In this document: positions 10,523 through 23,067 of the stretch, piece by piece
Numbering within the stretch: position 1 is the first letter of the stretch
How the letters are laid out: each line of letters opens with the position of its first letter
Source: Cubamyces lactineus
Lineage: Eukaryota; Basidiomycota; Agaricomycetes; Polyporales; Polyporaceae
Reading direction: 5' to 3'
Assembly: GCA_022376465.1 (NCBI GenBank)
Contig: JACDTU010000015.1
Span: 558,001-622,000, forward strand
DNA length: 64,000 nucleotides
Position numbers and translations under genes: made by a program
The notes under the pieces: model-generated
Databases searched by the model: none
Told to the model about the DNA's origin: nothing
The model's input: the letters and a program-made list of their open reading frames with translations, nothing else

Positions 10523-13049
10523 ATGGCTGGGTCTAACGAGAAGGTAATATCCGGGAAGGAGGTCGCGCAACACAACTCGCGCGGGAGCTGCTGGATTATT
10601 GTACACGGTGCGTCATTCCTGGCACTGCTGGACGACGGACGGCGTGGGCTGACAGGAACTATCAGGCAAGGTATATGACGTGACGGACTTCTTGGACGGT
10701 GAGCACTCTATGGCAGCCTTGTTTGATAGCGCTGAAACTGAATGTGCTGTTCAGATCACCCTGGTATGATGTGTTGCACTGCAAGGATGCAGGAGACTTA
10801 TCGGAGTTCCCAGGTGGTAGCAAGATCATTTTGAAGTATGCGGGGAAGGACGCAACGTAAGTTCGCATTTGCAACTTTGCCGACTTGAGGCGGGGCATAT
10901 CTCATGCTTGCTTTGCCAGTGCGGAATACGACCCCATCCACCCGCCAGATGCTATAACTACACACCTGCCGCCTGAGAAGCAGTGAGTACTACAGGTTGT
11001 AGCACATCCAGCTCTGTAAACTCATGCATCTACAGCCTTGGTCGTGTCGACCCCGAGACAGTGCTCAAGGTAGAGGTGCAGGTATCAGACCAAGAGAAGG
11101 CCCGCCAAGAGCGACTGGCCAACCGTCCGCCGCTCACCGAGATTCTCAACCTACACGACTTTGAGGTGAGCTTGCGCCCCTTCCCATCTTTCCCCACACG
11201 TTCCCGTAAATGCGTGCAATATGATTGGTCGAGACGCTAACCAGCCAATCACGACTCGCGCTCCGCCCCCACTTCGCCTGTAGGCCATCGCGCGTTCCGT
11301 CATGCCAGAGAAAGCATGGGCGTACTACAGCTCTGCGGCGGACGACGAGATCACGAACCGGGAAAACCATGCTGCGTACCACAGGATATGGTGGCGGCCG
11401 CGCATCCTGCGCGACGTCACGAACGTGGACTTCTCCACGAAGATTCTGGGTCACCATACCAAGATGCCGCTGTATATCGTGCGTATTATGTGCTTGTCTG
11501 ACGGGGGCGGTAGTGTTGACGTGGAGATAGACTGCGACTGCGCTGGGCAAGTTGGGCCACCCTAATGGCGAGCTGAACCTTACGTGGGCCGCGGCGAAGC
11601 ACGGAGTTATCCAAATGGTAGGAAAGACGGCTTGCCATGACACATGCCCTTTGTGCTCAACAAACAATGCAGATCCCGACGCTTGCATCATGTTCGTTTG
11701 ACGAGATTGTGGACAACGCGAAGCCCGGTCAAGTCCAGTTCCTGCAACTGTAAGTTCAACATCTAGCACTGTTGCCCTTGCCAGAGCTCTGGGCTTACGA
11801 CCGCAATGCACAGGTATGTAAACAAGGACCGGTCGATCACCCAAAAGTTCGTCCAGCACGCGGAAAAGCGAGGTATCAAGGCGCTCTTCATCACCGTCGA
11901 CGCTCCGCAGCTCGGTCGTCGTGAGAAGGTGCGCGCTCTCCCAGCCTGCTGGCAGATCGTTTCAGTGGTACTGAAGGTGCTTTGCAGGATATGCGTCAGA
12001 AGTTCGACGCGGAGGACCCGGCTGAGGTCACGGAGAACAAGCAGCAGGACAAGGTCGATCGCTCACAAGGTGCTGCGCGTGCGATCAGCGTAAGTCGTAC
12101 ATTTCCTTCGTTTGGTCTGGCTCTTAATCTCACTGGGTGCACCATACAGTCGTTCATTGACCCAGGTCTCGACTGGAAGGACATCCCTTGGTTCCAGAGC
12201 ATTACGAAGAGCAAGTCCATCTTACCACGACCTTGATCACATGACTGACACATAAGTTCAGTGCCCCTCATCCTCAAGGGCGTACAATGCTGGGAGGTAA
12301 GCATTCTTCTCTGCTCTTGCACGTCGCCCAGATCCTGAAGGACACTTCCCAGGACGCGCTCCAAGCGTACGACATGGGCCTCGCGGGGGTCGTGCTCTCC
12401 AACCACGGAGGCCGTCAACTCGACTTCTCGCGCTCCGCGATCGAAGTGCTCGTCGAGGTCGTCCGCGAGCTGAAGAAGCAACGCGGGCTGACGTTCCCGA
12501 ACGAGAAGTTCCAGCTGTTTGTGGACGGAGGTGTCCGGCGCGCAAATGATGTTCTGAAGGCGATCGCGCTTGGAGCTACTGCAGGTACGCACGAGTTGCT
12601 GGGAATAGCAGTCAGATGTGCAGATAGCTGACGGATCATGGTAGTCGGTGTTGGCAGGCCGTTCTTGTACGCGTTCTCGTCGTACGGCTTTGAGGGCGTG
12701 GATCACGCGTTGAACATCCTCCACGTACGTAACAACGTGCATACTATGCATTCGAGCCATAACTAACGTCTTGCATCTTGCGCATGCCAGGACGAGTTCG
12801 AGATGAACATGCGTCTGCTCGGCGCGCGGAACCTCGAGGAAGTCGTGCCCGAGATGGTCGACGCGTCTTCGCTGCACTCGCACATCGTCGCCGTCCCAGG
12901 AGACAGGCTGTACGACTCCAACTGTGAGTACCTCAACTCTGCTTGCGCACCCATCTTTTGGCTTGGATCTTGGAGCTGACGATGAGGGACGTGGTATAGA
13001 CGAGAGCATGCAACACGCCCGCCTGCGCGAGGTCAAGTCGAAGATGTGA
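10523..13049 (+). CDS. Flavocytochrome b2-type FMN dehydrogenase B (tandem paralog)
   Basis: Seventeen exons give 509 aa: 10523-10607, 10666-10698, 10755-10763, 10814-10856, 10920-10982, 11036-11165, 11284-11478, 11531-11617, 11673-11749, 11814-11928, 11988-12089, 12150-12210, 12262-12296, 12353-12584, 12645-12724, 12791-12923, 13000-13049. It has the same order as copy A: cytochrome b5 with DDHPGG, then the FMN barrel with FITVDAPQLGRRE, SNHGGRQLD and LFVDGGVRR. Two splicing oddities stand out. The heme motif is split by a 9-nt exon (10755-10763). The intron after 12210 starts with GC rather than GT. Copy B has introns that A lacks (inside HPGG, GRREK/D, CWE/D and ATA/V), and A has one that B lacks. 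The protein has no transit peptide. Probable L-lactate:cytochrome c oxidoreductase; substrate inferred from family only. Confidence 0.92.
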
Positions 13050-13800
13050 TCTTCGCGGGCAAATTGCAGTAATCGCCCCGAGCGACTTTTGGATACCTCG
13101 CACGCGCTTGTGTACGACTAGTTTATGATTGATGCACGATTTCATGCTATTGCCATCGCTCAGCTTCGGTGCAGAGCGCTTCGAGACCATTGCGGCGGCT
13201 ATTACCAAGAGTTTGTGGGTTGATTCGTACACAGCTGGGCTCTCCCAAGAGCTCACTTGATGCCAACCCTTGACAACGTCGGTGGTTGCGTACCCCGACC
13301 AAGGTGCATGTTCTAGATGCCCTCCGCCGGATCTTCTCCGCTGTACACCGCGCGGTACTCGAGGTGTACCTCGACATGATTGGCTTGCGCCGGCCACCAT
13401 CGATAGTGGGGTATAACGATATACGCCAAGCCATGCATGCACGTTTGTCGCCATTGCTTGAGCGCATTGCTCGTCCCGTAGTGGTAAATCGCCATAATAT
13501 TCAAGGTTACTTGAACGGGAGCATCCGATGTCGATCGTCCAGAGACACGCATTTTGAGCGTCAAATTGACCGGACGCCGGGCGAGAACCGAATAAGGGAC
13601 GGCACAGCATTTGAGCGCCGGATCATAATCACAGGGAGTGACGCAATAGGCAAGTCCTAACCCTAAAAGGCACGGATTCGGTCGGACCGGAAAAATCAAA
13701 AACTGGATATTCAGGATATTCAGAGTCTCGATCGGCCTGGAGGACCGTCGCGGGCAGCTTGCACCTTTCCTCCCGACACCCACCCCCTCCCTCCTCCTCA
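13050..13800. other. Intergenic, upstream of the arrestin gene
   Basis: Contains the 3' UTR of flavocytochrome B and the arrestin promoter. C-rich CT stretches lie just before the ATG at 13801. An ORF on the opposite strand overlaps the arrestin start and has no domain support. Confidence 0.4.
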
Positions 13801-16713
13801 ATGCCCTCCACAGCGAAGGCGCATCCACACAAGACCTCGCTCGACATCCGTCTCGCAGAGTCCGTCGTCTTCCTGCGCGCCGGAGATGCGACCGGGCGAC
13901 AGAGGAACCTCCAGGCGGATGCGCCCCCGGGCATGGTTCGAGGCCTGCTCGTTCTCAATCTAGCGAAGCCTATGAGGATAACGAGCATCGAGATAGAGCT
14001 CGTCGGAAAGACGGTCACAGCCTGGCCCGAGGGTATGTCGTGATAGCACTCCCCCATCATGCCTTTACTCAACTTATCCCAGGCGTTGGCGCGCGCAGGA
14101 TAGAGATAACGGAGGAACATGAGATCTACTCGCAGTCCTACGTCTTCTTCCGCGCAGGCCACACGCACGGAACTGGCTCGCGCCGCAATCTCTCCGTCGG
14201 CCCCGGCCTCGCGCTCGAACATGACGACGAAGATCACTCTGAACAGTCGAGCTATCTCCAGCCGGAAGGGCGATCCGAGGAACAGCGTGGGCGATCACCA
14301 CATCCCCATGATCCTACACAAAGCAGGAACCACAGGCGATACATGAGCGTCGACCAAACTTACTTCCAACGTTCCTTCGTCGCGCACCGGCAGAACGACA
14401 CTGTTCCTCAGCTTCCCTTCACCCCGCCGTATTCTCCCACCTATTCTCCCGATGTTACTCCTCACCTCAGCCCAACCACAACCCTGGTTATGCAACGGTC
14501 ACCTCTAGCCACATACGACGAGTCTCCCGCGCGCAGTTTAGAAGACCTCCGGCGTGCATTCCAGTCCGAACTCGAGGCTGAACACTTCTACAATAGTGGG
14601 TACCATCAGATTAGCCACTGCTGCATGCACTGAACCCTGGAAGTTAGGCTTTGCGTATGACCGTGCACGTTCGGCGTCTCGAACCGGCCTCTCGAATTCA
14701 GGCGTATGGACCCCGCGCGAAGTTCCGGAATCACGACGAGTCAGCTTCGACGAAGAGCGCGAGTTTCAGGTGGGCAGCAGTACGTCCCAGTTGCCTCAGC
14801 GGGTACCATCCCACACGCCGGTACGCGGGGGCTCCCGCGCGGGCTCTCGGCCTGCCTCGCGCACACCGTCGCGGCAGAGAGACGAAGGTGGCGAAGACAC
14901 GATTCGAGGGCGGAAGCACAAACGGTTCACATTCGCGAGCGCTTTGCTTGAAGCCATGAAGGATCGCGTGCGCTCAAAGTCTCCTATGGTCGAAGCAGAG
15001 CACGGCCGCCCAGGGGATGTCACACCGCCCCGTGGTCGGACGCGCGACCGCGTCATCCTAGAGGAACCGGAGAAGCCTCATAAGGAGCTCTCAACGCTTG
15101 AGAAAGTCAGTGAAGCCCTGGGATTCGACACGGACGAGCATGGAGACGGATGGAAAGAGTTCCGACGAGGTACGTCGCGCTTATGATCACTAGCTGGTAG
15201 CTGTATGTCTTATTGCGCGTCGGGTCAGGCGTGTATACATACCCCATCTCCTTCGCCATCCCTGCGAACTCCCCGCCTACGCTGCACGTTGATTACGGGT
15301 CCGTAACATGGAAGCTCAAAGCTGTCGTTCACCGTCCTGGCGCGTTCAAAGCGAAGCTGCAGACCTCTCAGGAGATCACCGTCATCGCAACGCCTTGCGA
15401 AGACGATACTGAGGAGTCGGAGAGCATCATCGTCGAGAGGCAGTGGGATACTCAGATGCAGTACCTCATTGCGATCTCAGGACGTAGCTTCCCGTTGGGA
15501 AGTGTGATGCCGATAAGCGTCACGTTCATGCCTTGGACGAAGATGAAGATCCATCGTATCTCTGTTCTCATCGAAGGTACTTTTGGTCTCTTTGCTCTGA
15601 TATACATCGAATACTCACACTGCCTATTCATAGAGCGTGTGGACTACTGGACTCAGTTCAGGCGAGTCGCGCGGACCGACCCTATCAACAGAGTATCGCT
15701 GCTCGCGCTCAAGTATCCGAAGAAGGATGGCCCACCGATCCTCCCTCTCCTCTCCGATGACCCCGATGCGTTCAGGCAGTCGCCGTTGGCCGAAGTCATC
15801 GATCCAAACGACGACCTCGGGGAGATCGTGTCAAGCCTCATGGGTCCTGGCCCATGGACTATCCGCAAGGAACTGCATCTGCCCAAGGCTGGAGAGTCAC
15901 TGCATACGACCAACAAGAACCGGAGGAGTAACATATCAGTATCGCACATGCTCAAGATCATCTTCCGCGTCGAGCGGGGTGACGATTACGCAGTGGACTC
16001 GCAGACTGGGAAGCGGAAGCTTTTCGATATTGTCGTGCAGACTCCCGTCCACATCCTCTCGGTAAGCTTCAGTGTGATCATATGCTAGAGAATCGTCTCT
16101 GACCACTTGTCCCCAGCATCTGTGCAACCCCGACTACATCTCGCTGCCACCATACTCACAGATCCCCGACTCCACCTCGTCCATACCCGCCGCAGCGCAT
16201 CCCGCACTCAGCGTCCTCTCTGATGGCGACATCTACGTTCCTCCCCCACTCATCAACCCTGCACCATACACCAACCACAGCACAGGACCAGGCTCTGGTT
16301 CTCACACGCCCATCCGCTCGCCCTCCGCCTCCGCACGGCCCTCTATCTCCGCAACAAGCTCAATGTCCGGGCACCCACCCACCTCCACCTCCGCCTCCAA
16401 TTCCGCGTCTGCATCTCCAGGCCCCGGCCACCTCCACCGCATGGAGTCTGGGCTGTCGGACGAGTCGCTGCCGAGCGGCGCGCAGAGTCCGGTCGGACCG
16501 ACGGCGACGGTGATCAGCCCACCACTGTCGAGGCGGCACTCACTGCAGGAGCGGGCGACGACGGAGCTGTTTGAGCAGCTGATTGCAGGGGAGGTGAGCG
16601 AGGAGGGCGAGGCGCCGCCGTCGTATGAGGCTGCGGTCGAGGCGTCGGTTACGTCGTCGTTGTCGGCGCGCTCGTTGTCGGCGAATGCGGGGTCGCATTC
16701 GCATTCACATTGA
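13801..16713 (+). CDS. Alpha-arrestin (ART/CreD-Rod1-like ubiquitin-ligase adaptor)
   Basis: Six exons (13801-14032, 14083-14595, 14648-15169, 15229-15576, 15634-16061, 16117-16713) encode 879 aa. The N-terminal arrestin fold (LDIRLAESVVFLRAG, VRGLLVLNLAKPMRI, IEIELVGK) is interrupted by a long Ser/Pro-rich insert of about 300 residues. The fold then resumes (YTYPISFAIPANSPPT, VTWKLKAVVHRP, FPLGSVMPISVTFMPW) with the C-terminal arrestin half. The tail is low-complexity Ser/Pro and ends with a PPxY motif (PPSYEAA, near 16614), the binding site for Nedd4/Rsp5-type HECT ligases. Proteins of this family bring the ligase to nutrient transporters and trigger endocytosis, often under glucose and phosphorylation control. 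The many SP/TP and RxxS sites suggest phospho-regulation here; that is inference. The C-terminus ends in SHSHSH. Confidence 0.93.
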
Positions 16714-17968
16714 GTCGCCGGAACAGGGGGGAAGGGGAGGGGGGTTAAAGACGGTATTTACTCACCACTCGATGATTGCTTAACCTTATTCGATCGCTTT
16801 TTTGGTCTATCATCTCGATATCGGGGCGCCATGGTGAACTTTATGCTTCTTTTCGTTGTTGTTGTTCAACTCGTCGACGCGTTCGTCTGTGCGTTCGTCA
16901 TGCAATACCTCACATAGATAGATGCGACTATTATATGTAATTCCGTTCATGAGTCGTGGCTGCCGTGGCCTGCGCGCTCTGTTCCTCGTACGCGTTGCAC
17001 GTACTTGCGCACTTGCACGACTCGCTCTTCAAATTCTTCGCACTAGTGAAATTGTATGTAAGAGTGTGGCGTTTATTTGTATGTGTGTCCGAAGGCCTAG
17101 GGGCGTTGCAGTATGAGTAGGTGCGAATTGAGCAAATGGGATTGGCGTTACGACGTGTTGAACGTACCTGCCATTCGGATGGGCTGCACCGCGTCGCTTG
17201 AGAGCCCGAATGCCCAAAAGAGAAGGAGGGATACTTGCTTCATCTATATACCATTAGCACTGCTTCAACCTGGGGATAAGTCGAGCCTACACCGGGTGAG
17301 ACAGAGGATTGCGATCGGTGAGGGCCAATGTACTGATGGTGTTAGTGCAAGGGGGGCTCGGCCTAGGGTGACGAACTTGGCTTGACGAAAAGGGCGGGCT
17401 CCCTTTGTTCGCGTGAGTCGCGCATCCCGGGCTGTCACGATAAATCGACGCATTCTGTACTCCCGCTATGTGCGGCGGCTGTGCCGCTCTCTTTCTCTAG
17501 ATTTCATGTGCCCGGCGCATTGCGGATTCATTGCGTCGAGTGAAATCAGATTTTTCGACCAGAAATGGCACCTATAGATGCTACGTGAATGAAACTGCCT
17601 CTCACCTGGGCTGGCGAGGCGTCCGAAACAAACGGCGGAGCTCGCCCTGCCTGTTCCGGCCGGCATTGGTTGCCGTTCTTGTGCAGTCTGTTCGATTCCA
17701 CGCTGCTAACTCTAGCGTCACGCATTGCACGAGTAGACCTGGCACAAAGTAAAGAATATGCTTGTGGCTGGGTATATACATGCATAGAACCTGGTATAGT
17801 ATGCTGGAGTAGAGGAGGATCCATGCGTGTGTGTGAGCGCGAATCGAGATACAGAATACAATGAAGGGAGAGAAAATATGTCGGTACGGAACTGCAGAGG
17901 GGATGGGATAAGGGGGCATAGCGATCAATGGATACCAGTGGTACCTGCGACGCGAGAAGGGAGGAACT
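16714..17968. other. Intergenic, tail-to-tail
   Basis: Separates the 3' ends of the arrestin (+) and FunK1 kinase 2 (-). The first 250 bp look like a 3' UTR. No gene, tRNA or repeat could be supported in the rest. Confidence 0.4.
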
Positions 17969-20900
17969 TCACACTGGAGGCTTGCCGCTGGCGCGACTGC
18001 GCTTCAGCTGGGATCTCGACGTCTGCCATGTAGAGTCCGCAGCGCGCTTTTTCCCGTTCGTACGCCTGTAATTCTCTGGAAGCTTGTCTGGAACACGATC
18101 CTCCTTCGGCCACTTCTCTCGGGCGTATCGCTCCACGATGACCTTGATCAGTGCCTTGTGGGAAGCTAACTTCGCAGCCGAGGCTTCCATGTTGGCCTGC
18201 GCCTCGGGTGAGATCGCCGGTGGGCGATCGGGAGCCGGCGCCGCCGAAAGAGACCAGTCATACTCGAACCCGGTCTCTTGGAGCATAGACAAACGAGTCG
18301 CGATCATCAAGTCGACTTCTGGTTCCCGAGTTGCTTCAGCGGTGGAATCACGAGCTGGTGTTTCTTCCGTCGGCGTGTTGAGTGCGTAATGAGCTTTGAA
18401 CAGCTCCAAGAGGTCGGCGAATAGACTATTGATGGGATGGAGGATGAGGCTTGTCTGTGCGGACGATGTACCGGAGGTGGAATCCGTCTCTGGAGTCCTG
18501 GCGAGGGCTATATCGGGTTCCGTGCGCAACTCGCTTAGGCCAGGGTCGGAAGTAGACGAGGAAGAGTGAAGCAAGGCAACTGTAGGTGTCGGTGCTGATT
18601 CAGAGAGGTAGAACTTCAAATCGTTGTTTCCCGTCGTCAGAGTGCCGTGCTTCACAGTCGCCATCTTCTTCTCGCCTCCCAAGTACACACCGCGTTCTTC
18701 CAGATAGCCATCGAAGTAACTGTCGATGAACATGCCAACGTTGTAGCAGTTGTGTGGAAGGTATCGGATAGCTTGATAGAGCAAGAGGTGAAACAGCGAC
18801 TCCATATCGTCTTGGATCATGATCCTCTTCGAAGGGTGGCTCAAAGCATTAGCTGACAAGAACTGCCACGTTCCCTATGCAATCGGAACATGAGCGAAAT
18901 GTAAGCAACTGTGTGGAAGCGCCAGAGCATACCGTGCGATCAGGCTGCCGCGGCCCATCATCATCATCATCGATGCACTTCGCTAGTTCCCAATCGGCAA
19001 GTAGTCCAACTCGTGCTTCGCGCACGCTTCCGTTCTTGTCAGTGACGAGCTTGGGGTATATGAGAACATTCCCAGCGCTGATGTCTCGATGGATGAGGCG
19101 CTTTCGGTTATACGCGTGGTTGTGGGCTAAGAGAGGTTCGAAACCAGGTCAGGACAATGTATCCGACAGCGACCCGGGCTTAGCACATACCTTGTATACA
19201 GTCAATAATGATCCCAACGAGCTCAGAGGCGTTCAGGAATGTGTCGAGCGGAAGTCCCACCTCGTTGACGACGAGACGGTAATGCCTGTGAGTCTTCAGT
19301 GGGCACTTCTTGTCTGATCGACCTCCGTTCTTCTTGTCCCAGATCTCCTGGGAGCGCGTCACTTGTTCCCCGACATCGCCATGATATCTGACAGTCGGGA
19401 TGAAGGGAACAGGGCCACCGTCGTCCTTGCTATTTAGCTTCTCCAAGATCTCGCCCTCTTGCTTAATGCCGGTGTGTGCGACGCGCCAAGCGTCCTTGAG
19501 ATAGACAAGGGGACCCTGCGGATCGGCTTCATCGACGGCGATGAACGTCTGAGTGCCCCGACCAGCGAGCCCGAATGCGATGAAATGGGGCCTGCCGACG
19601 AGGAAGTATCGCGCCCCCTTCTGAGCGTCGTCGACCCTGAGTCGCCAGCAGATAGGATCGGCCCGCAACGATTTGGCAAACGCCGCGCGTGCGTGGTCGC
19701 CGATAACACCCGGCACGGCTTCCTCATCCTCCTTCTCGATGACTATCGCCTCGCCCGTTCCCCCACCAGTAGCTTCCGTGCCCCCAACTACGCCTCCAGG
19801 TATCGCGGTTGTGTTCGCCTGCTCGTCGCGCCCCTCGCCGGCCTGAGTAGCCACCTTCGGAGCCTTGGCACGCATCTTCATCAGCCGATACTCCGCGCTG
19901 TCAGGGGAGATGCGAGTTGCCGTCGTGTCGTGTCCGCGCTGGGCAGCCGACATCCGTGCAAACCGCCAGATGAATCGCCCCATCAACTCAGGCTGTGAGA
20001 CGTAGTTGAACTTCTTCGTCGCAACCAGCCCAGAACGGTCCCAGCGGATGATGCGAGCCATCTTGCCAAGGATCATCAGCATGAAGTGATGCGTCCGTCG
20101 TTGGTTGTCGAAGATGAGGACCGAGTAGCACATGATCTGTCCCAGTACGTCTTTGCGGCGATCAGAGTCTGGCTCGTTGTCGTCCCATGAGCCCGAGTCC
20201 TCGAAGGGATCATGTTGCACGTCCTCGGTCTTGCATTCGATCGAGAGTTCCATGTAAGCCCACTTGGTGTGCTTCCCAACTCTCGCGGCATCATCGCGGC
20301 GGTATATCCCCGCGTCGGCCGCCAACTTGCTCTTCTCATTGGGATCGGGCGTGTACGCATTCGAAATCGCCTCATCGCCCGGGAGGAGCCAGTCAGGATT
20401 GAGCGCGTCCACCTACAATTGCGTTAGTCAGACTGAGGGTCCTCTTGAAGGAGGGAGATTTGATCAACATACGAGAGGCTGGTACATATTCAGTTCTGGT
20501 TTCGTCGCTACCTTCTTGAAGTCGAGAGCCTTGAGCTGGGTGGTGGGCTCTTCCACGCCATGAGGAGCAGGAACAAACCATTCCATGAACTCATTGTATT
20601 CCACGATGATCGACTTGCTACTCATGCTGTTGCGAACGTTCTGGCGCCTTTCTTCCACTAAGGGATTTTGGACGGAGGAAAATTTCCCGGACTGGAAGTA
20701 TGTCTTCTTCCCGGCGGGCGAAGCGTCGTTGAGAGAGAAAGGGTGTTTAGGGACAGGGAGGGCGCCTTGAGAAGTATTGGTAGCAGGCGCGGCGTCAGAC
20801 TCGCTTTGCTGATCACTGGGGGCAGGTGGATCGACACGTAGCTCCCGAGAGCCGTTAGGACTAGGAGTGCGAGGGGCAGGGCCGTGAGGGCTAGGAGTGC

Positions 20901-20982
20901 GAGGGGGAGGGATGTGAGGAACAGGAGCAGGCTCCTGTGTAGGAGCAGGAGGACCTGTAGGTAGGCCCGAAGTGTTAGCCAT
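17969..20982 (-). CDS. FunK1-family protein kinase 2
   Basis: Four exons (20982-20473, 20412-19191, 19126-18933, 18874-17969) with intron phases 0, 1, 0 encode 943 aa. It starts with a Pro-rich N-terminus holding two RTPSP-type repeats. Kinase landmarks: GLAGRGTQTFIA (glycine-rich turn), VYLKDAWR (beta-3 Lys), KQEGEILEK (helix-C Glu), HRDISAGN (catalytic loop), LLADWELAK (metal-binding Asp), then GTWQFLSANAL. Exon 2 has a Gly/Thr/Glu-rich insert of about 40 residues (GGVVGGTEATGGGTGE...) absent from kinase 1. The tail is basic (RSQLKRSRASGK), possibly nuclear. All motif residues are intact, so it is the best-preserved copy of this pair. Substrate unknown. Confidence 0.92.
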
Positions 20983-23067
20983 GGTGTGTAGGCAAGAGGA
21001 GGTCGTGGTAGTAAAGAGAGACGTACGAGTGAGAGACTGGGGGATTTATGTACTTAGCCAGCGAGAGGTTAGCCACAGCAAGCGCCGTATGGCTAAAACC
21101 TGTGATGGATGTTGAGACTTGCGCGCTAGGACAAAGGGTCATGCGCGTAGCCGAGTTGGCTGACTGACCGAGAACGTAGGACAATGGGGAGCGGGAGTTG
21201 AATTGATGAGATCGGATTCGCTCGACGCTGGTCACAGGCGGTTGTCGGTCCTTGTTCGCTGGCACCTGTCCTGTCCCGTCAACGTAGGGTCCCACCGCAG
21301 CAGACGTCGTTATTCATTTTGTACTGACCAACCTTTTCGTCGATATGTGTGGGGTGTAGCGTTGTCGTTAGTGCAACAGGAGGAACTTGGACGAGCGTCA
21401 ACTTGAACTTATAAACAAGTCGTCGAGAAGGGATGAGCGCCTACTAGGTCACACGTTGTCACACTCTTGCACACCACCCGGATTCTTGTGTGGCTGTGTC
21501 TTTCTCCCCCGCCCTCGCCCGTCTCTGGTCGTCAACGGTTACGGCCAGCTTAACGTGGACTCAATACCTCAACAGGTTCAATACGCTTATTTATCACGAC
21601 GTCGCAACTCTTTTGCGAGAGGGAATGAAAGAATATGTCTCTCAGCGAACGTCGGCGGCGGCGGGCGTCCGAGACAAAGGGCTTGCCCACTGGCAGTCAG
21701 TACCAACCGGCATCGATCGCCGCCTATGCCCGTCCTTATCGATTACTCGCTTCTACATCTGACACGAGGCAACCGCACCGTCCGACCTCGCCGCAAGTAA
21801 TGTCTGGTACAAAATAAACCCTTGCAGCGAGTCGCGACCCGGTATACTTGCATCTTATCTAACATCACTCCAAACGCAGCCCATCCTGTTCAATGTGACT
21901 TCATCATCTCAATTACTGAACTCATTGATAGAACGAGGCCGGAGATAGAACGACTCAATTCTCCTGAGCGTCAAGATGAGGAAGCAGCCTCTGGTCGGGG
22001 AGATCAATTGCACTCCACCGTGTCCCCTCGCCTTTGCTCCCTTACGATGGGATCAGGATCAAATACCGCGACATCAATAGCCGTTCCAATCCCCATCCCT
22101 TGACCCTCACGTGGCGGCCAGACTTGGCGTTGAGAGGAAGTAGAGCGCATCTGTCTAGGACACCATCGTATTGGACTCGGACTAGGGTCGTTGAAGAGTT
22201 GGGTGTGGCACTTGTAAGAATAAAGAACAAATACGTAGTCGGTCCTAGCGCTTGGACCACGAACGGTCAGAGAGAGCTGCAATCGACGTACCTTTGTCCC
22301 GCCGGGCTCTACTGAAGCCCGTATCATTTTGTGACTACTGCCCCAACGACCACTCGGAGTGAAGACGGGGCAACGAGTAATCAGCAGTAAAATTGCGTGA
22401 AGACAATCTGCAGAACGCGGTGTCGAGGTTCAGCTTCAGGTTGCTGAAGGGCGTTCTGGATGATCTTGGCTTGCTGGAATCAGTGGATAGGACATCCACG
22501 CACGCCCTGTGGCGTTCTCCCTCTCAACATCGGTCATGCAGCCGAGTGTGGCAGGTGGTAGCATCCGGTTGTAAGGGAGCTATTGACGACGCGCACGACA
22601 GTCACATTGACTGACAACAAAGATGAAATTCCTGTCTTGCCTTTGAGCCACCCAGGACGAATTGAAGAGGGATACCCCTCTGGGCCTCAGATGAAGTCAC
22701 CGGGGAACGAGCGCACGCGTAGGTAGATACGAGCGGCACTACGACACAGTGATGGCTCCATAGGCGGGTTCACGCTGCCAGATCGTCCACGCATACTTGA
22801 AGATTCAACCTGACTCAGCCATACGATATAGATGGATGCCGATTAAAGGGGATTCCGACACTTGGCGTGTTGTAAACTCGAGGCACAGAAGTGCGAGAGT
22901 GGGGATTAGCTGGTAGACCCGGAACAACAATCAAGAGTCCTGTACAATATGCAACCCGTCAGACATTATATAAATCGGCCTGTGAGCGGTTCACGCATAT
23001 TGTCAGCTTCTAGAAGATAGAGGCCGCTAGACGTTCGGCTCACCTGTATAGTTAACGCGAGCCCTGT
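20983..23067. other. Gene-poor 2.1 kb
   Basis: Upstream of FunK1 kinase 2 (-) and downstream of the TMEM70-like gene (-). Short ORFs near 21.4-22.3 kb overlap one another in several frames and carry no recognisable domain. No inverted terminal repeats or tRNA found. Confidence 0.4.

Noticed and set aside
11996..13036. 346-codon minus-strand open frame across flavocytochrome B
   Set aside because: It runs through both exons and introns of a well-supported plus-strand gene and has no recognisable motif.
13650..13672. CCTAACCCTAAAA, telomere-like
   Set aside because: A single degenerate copy between ordinary genes; no array.
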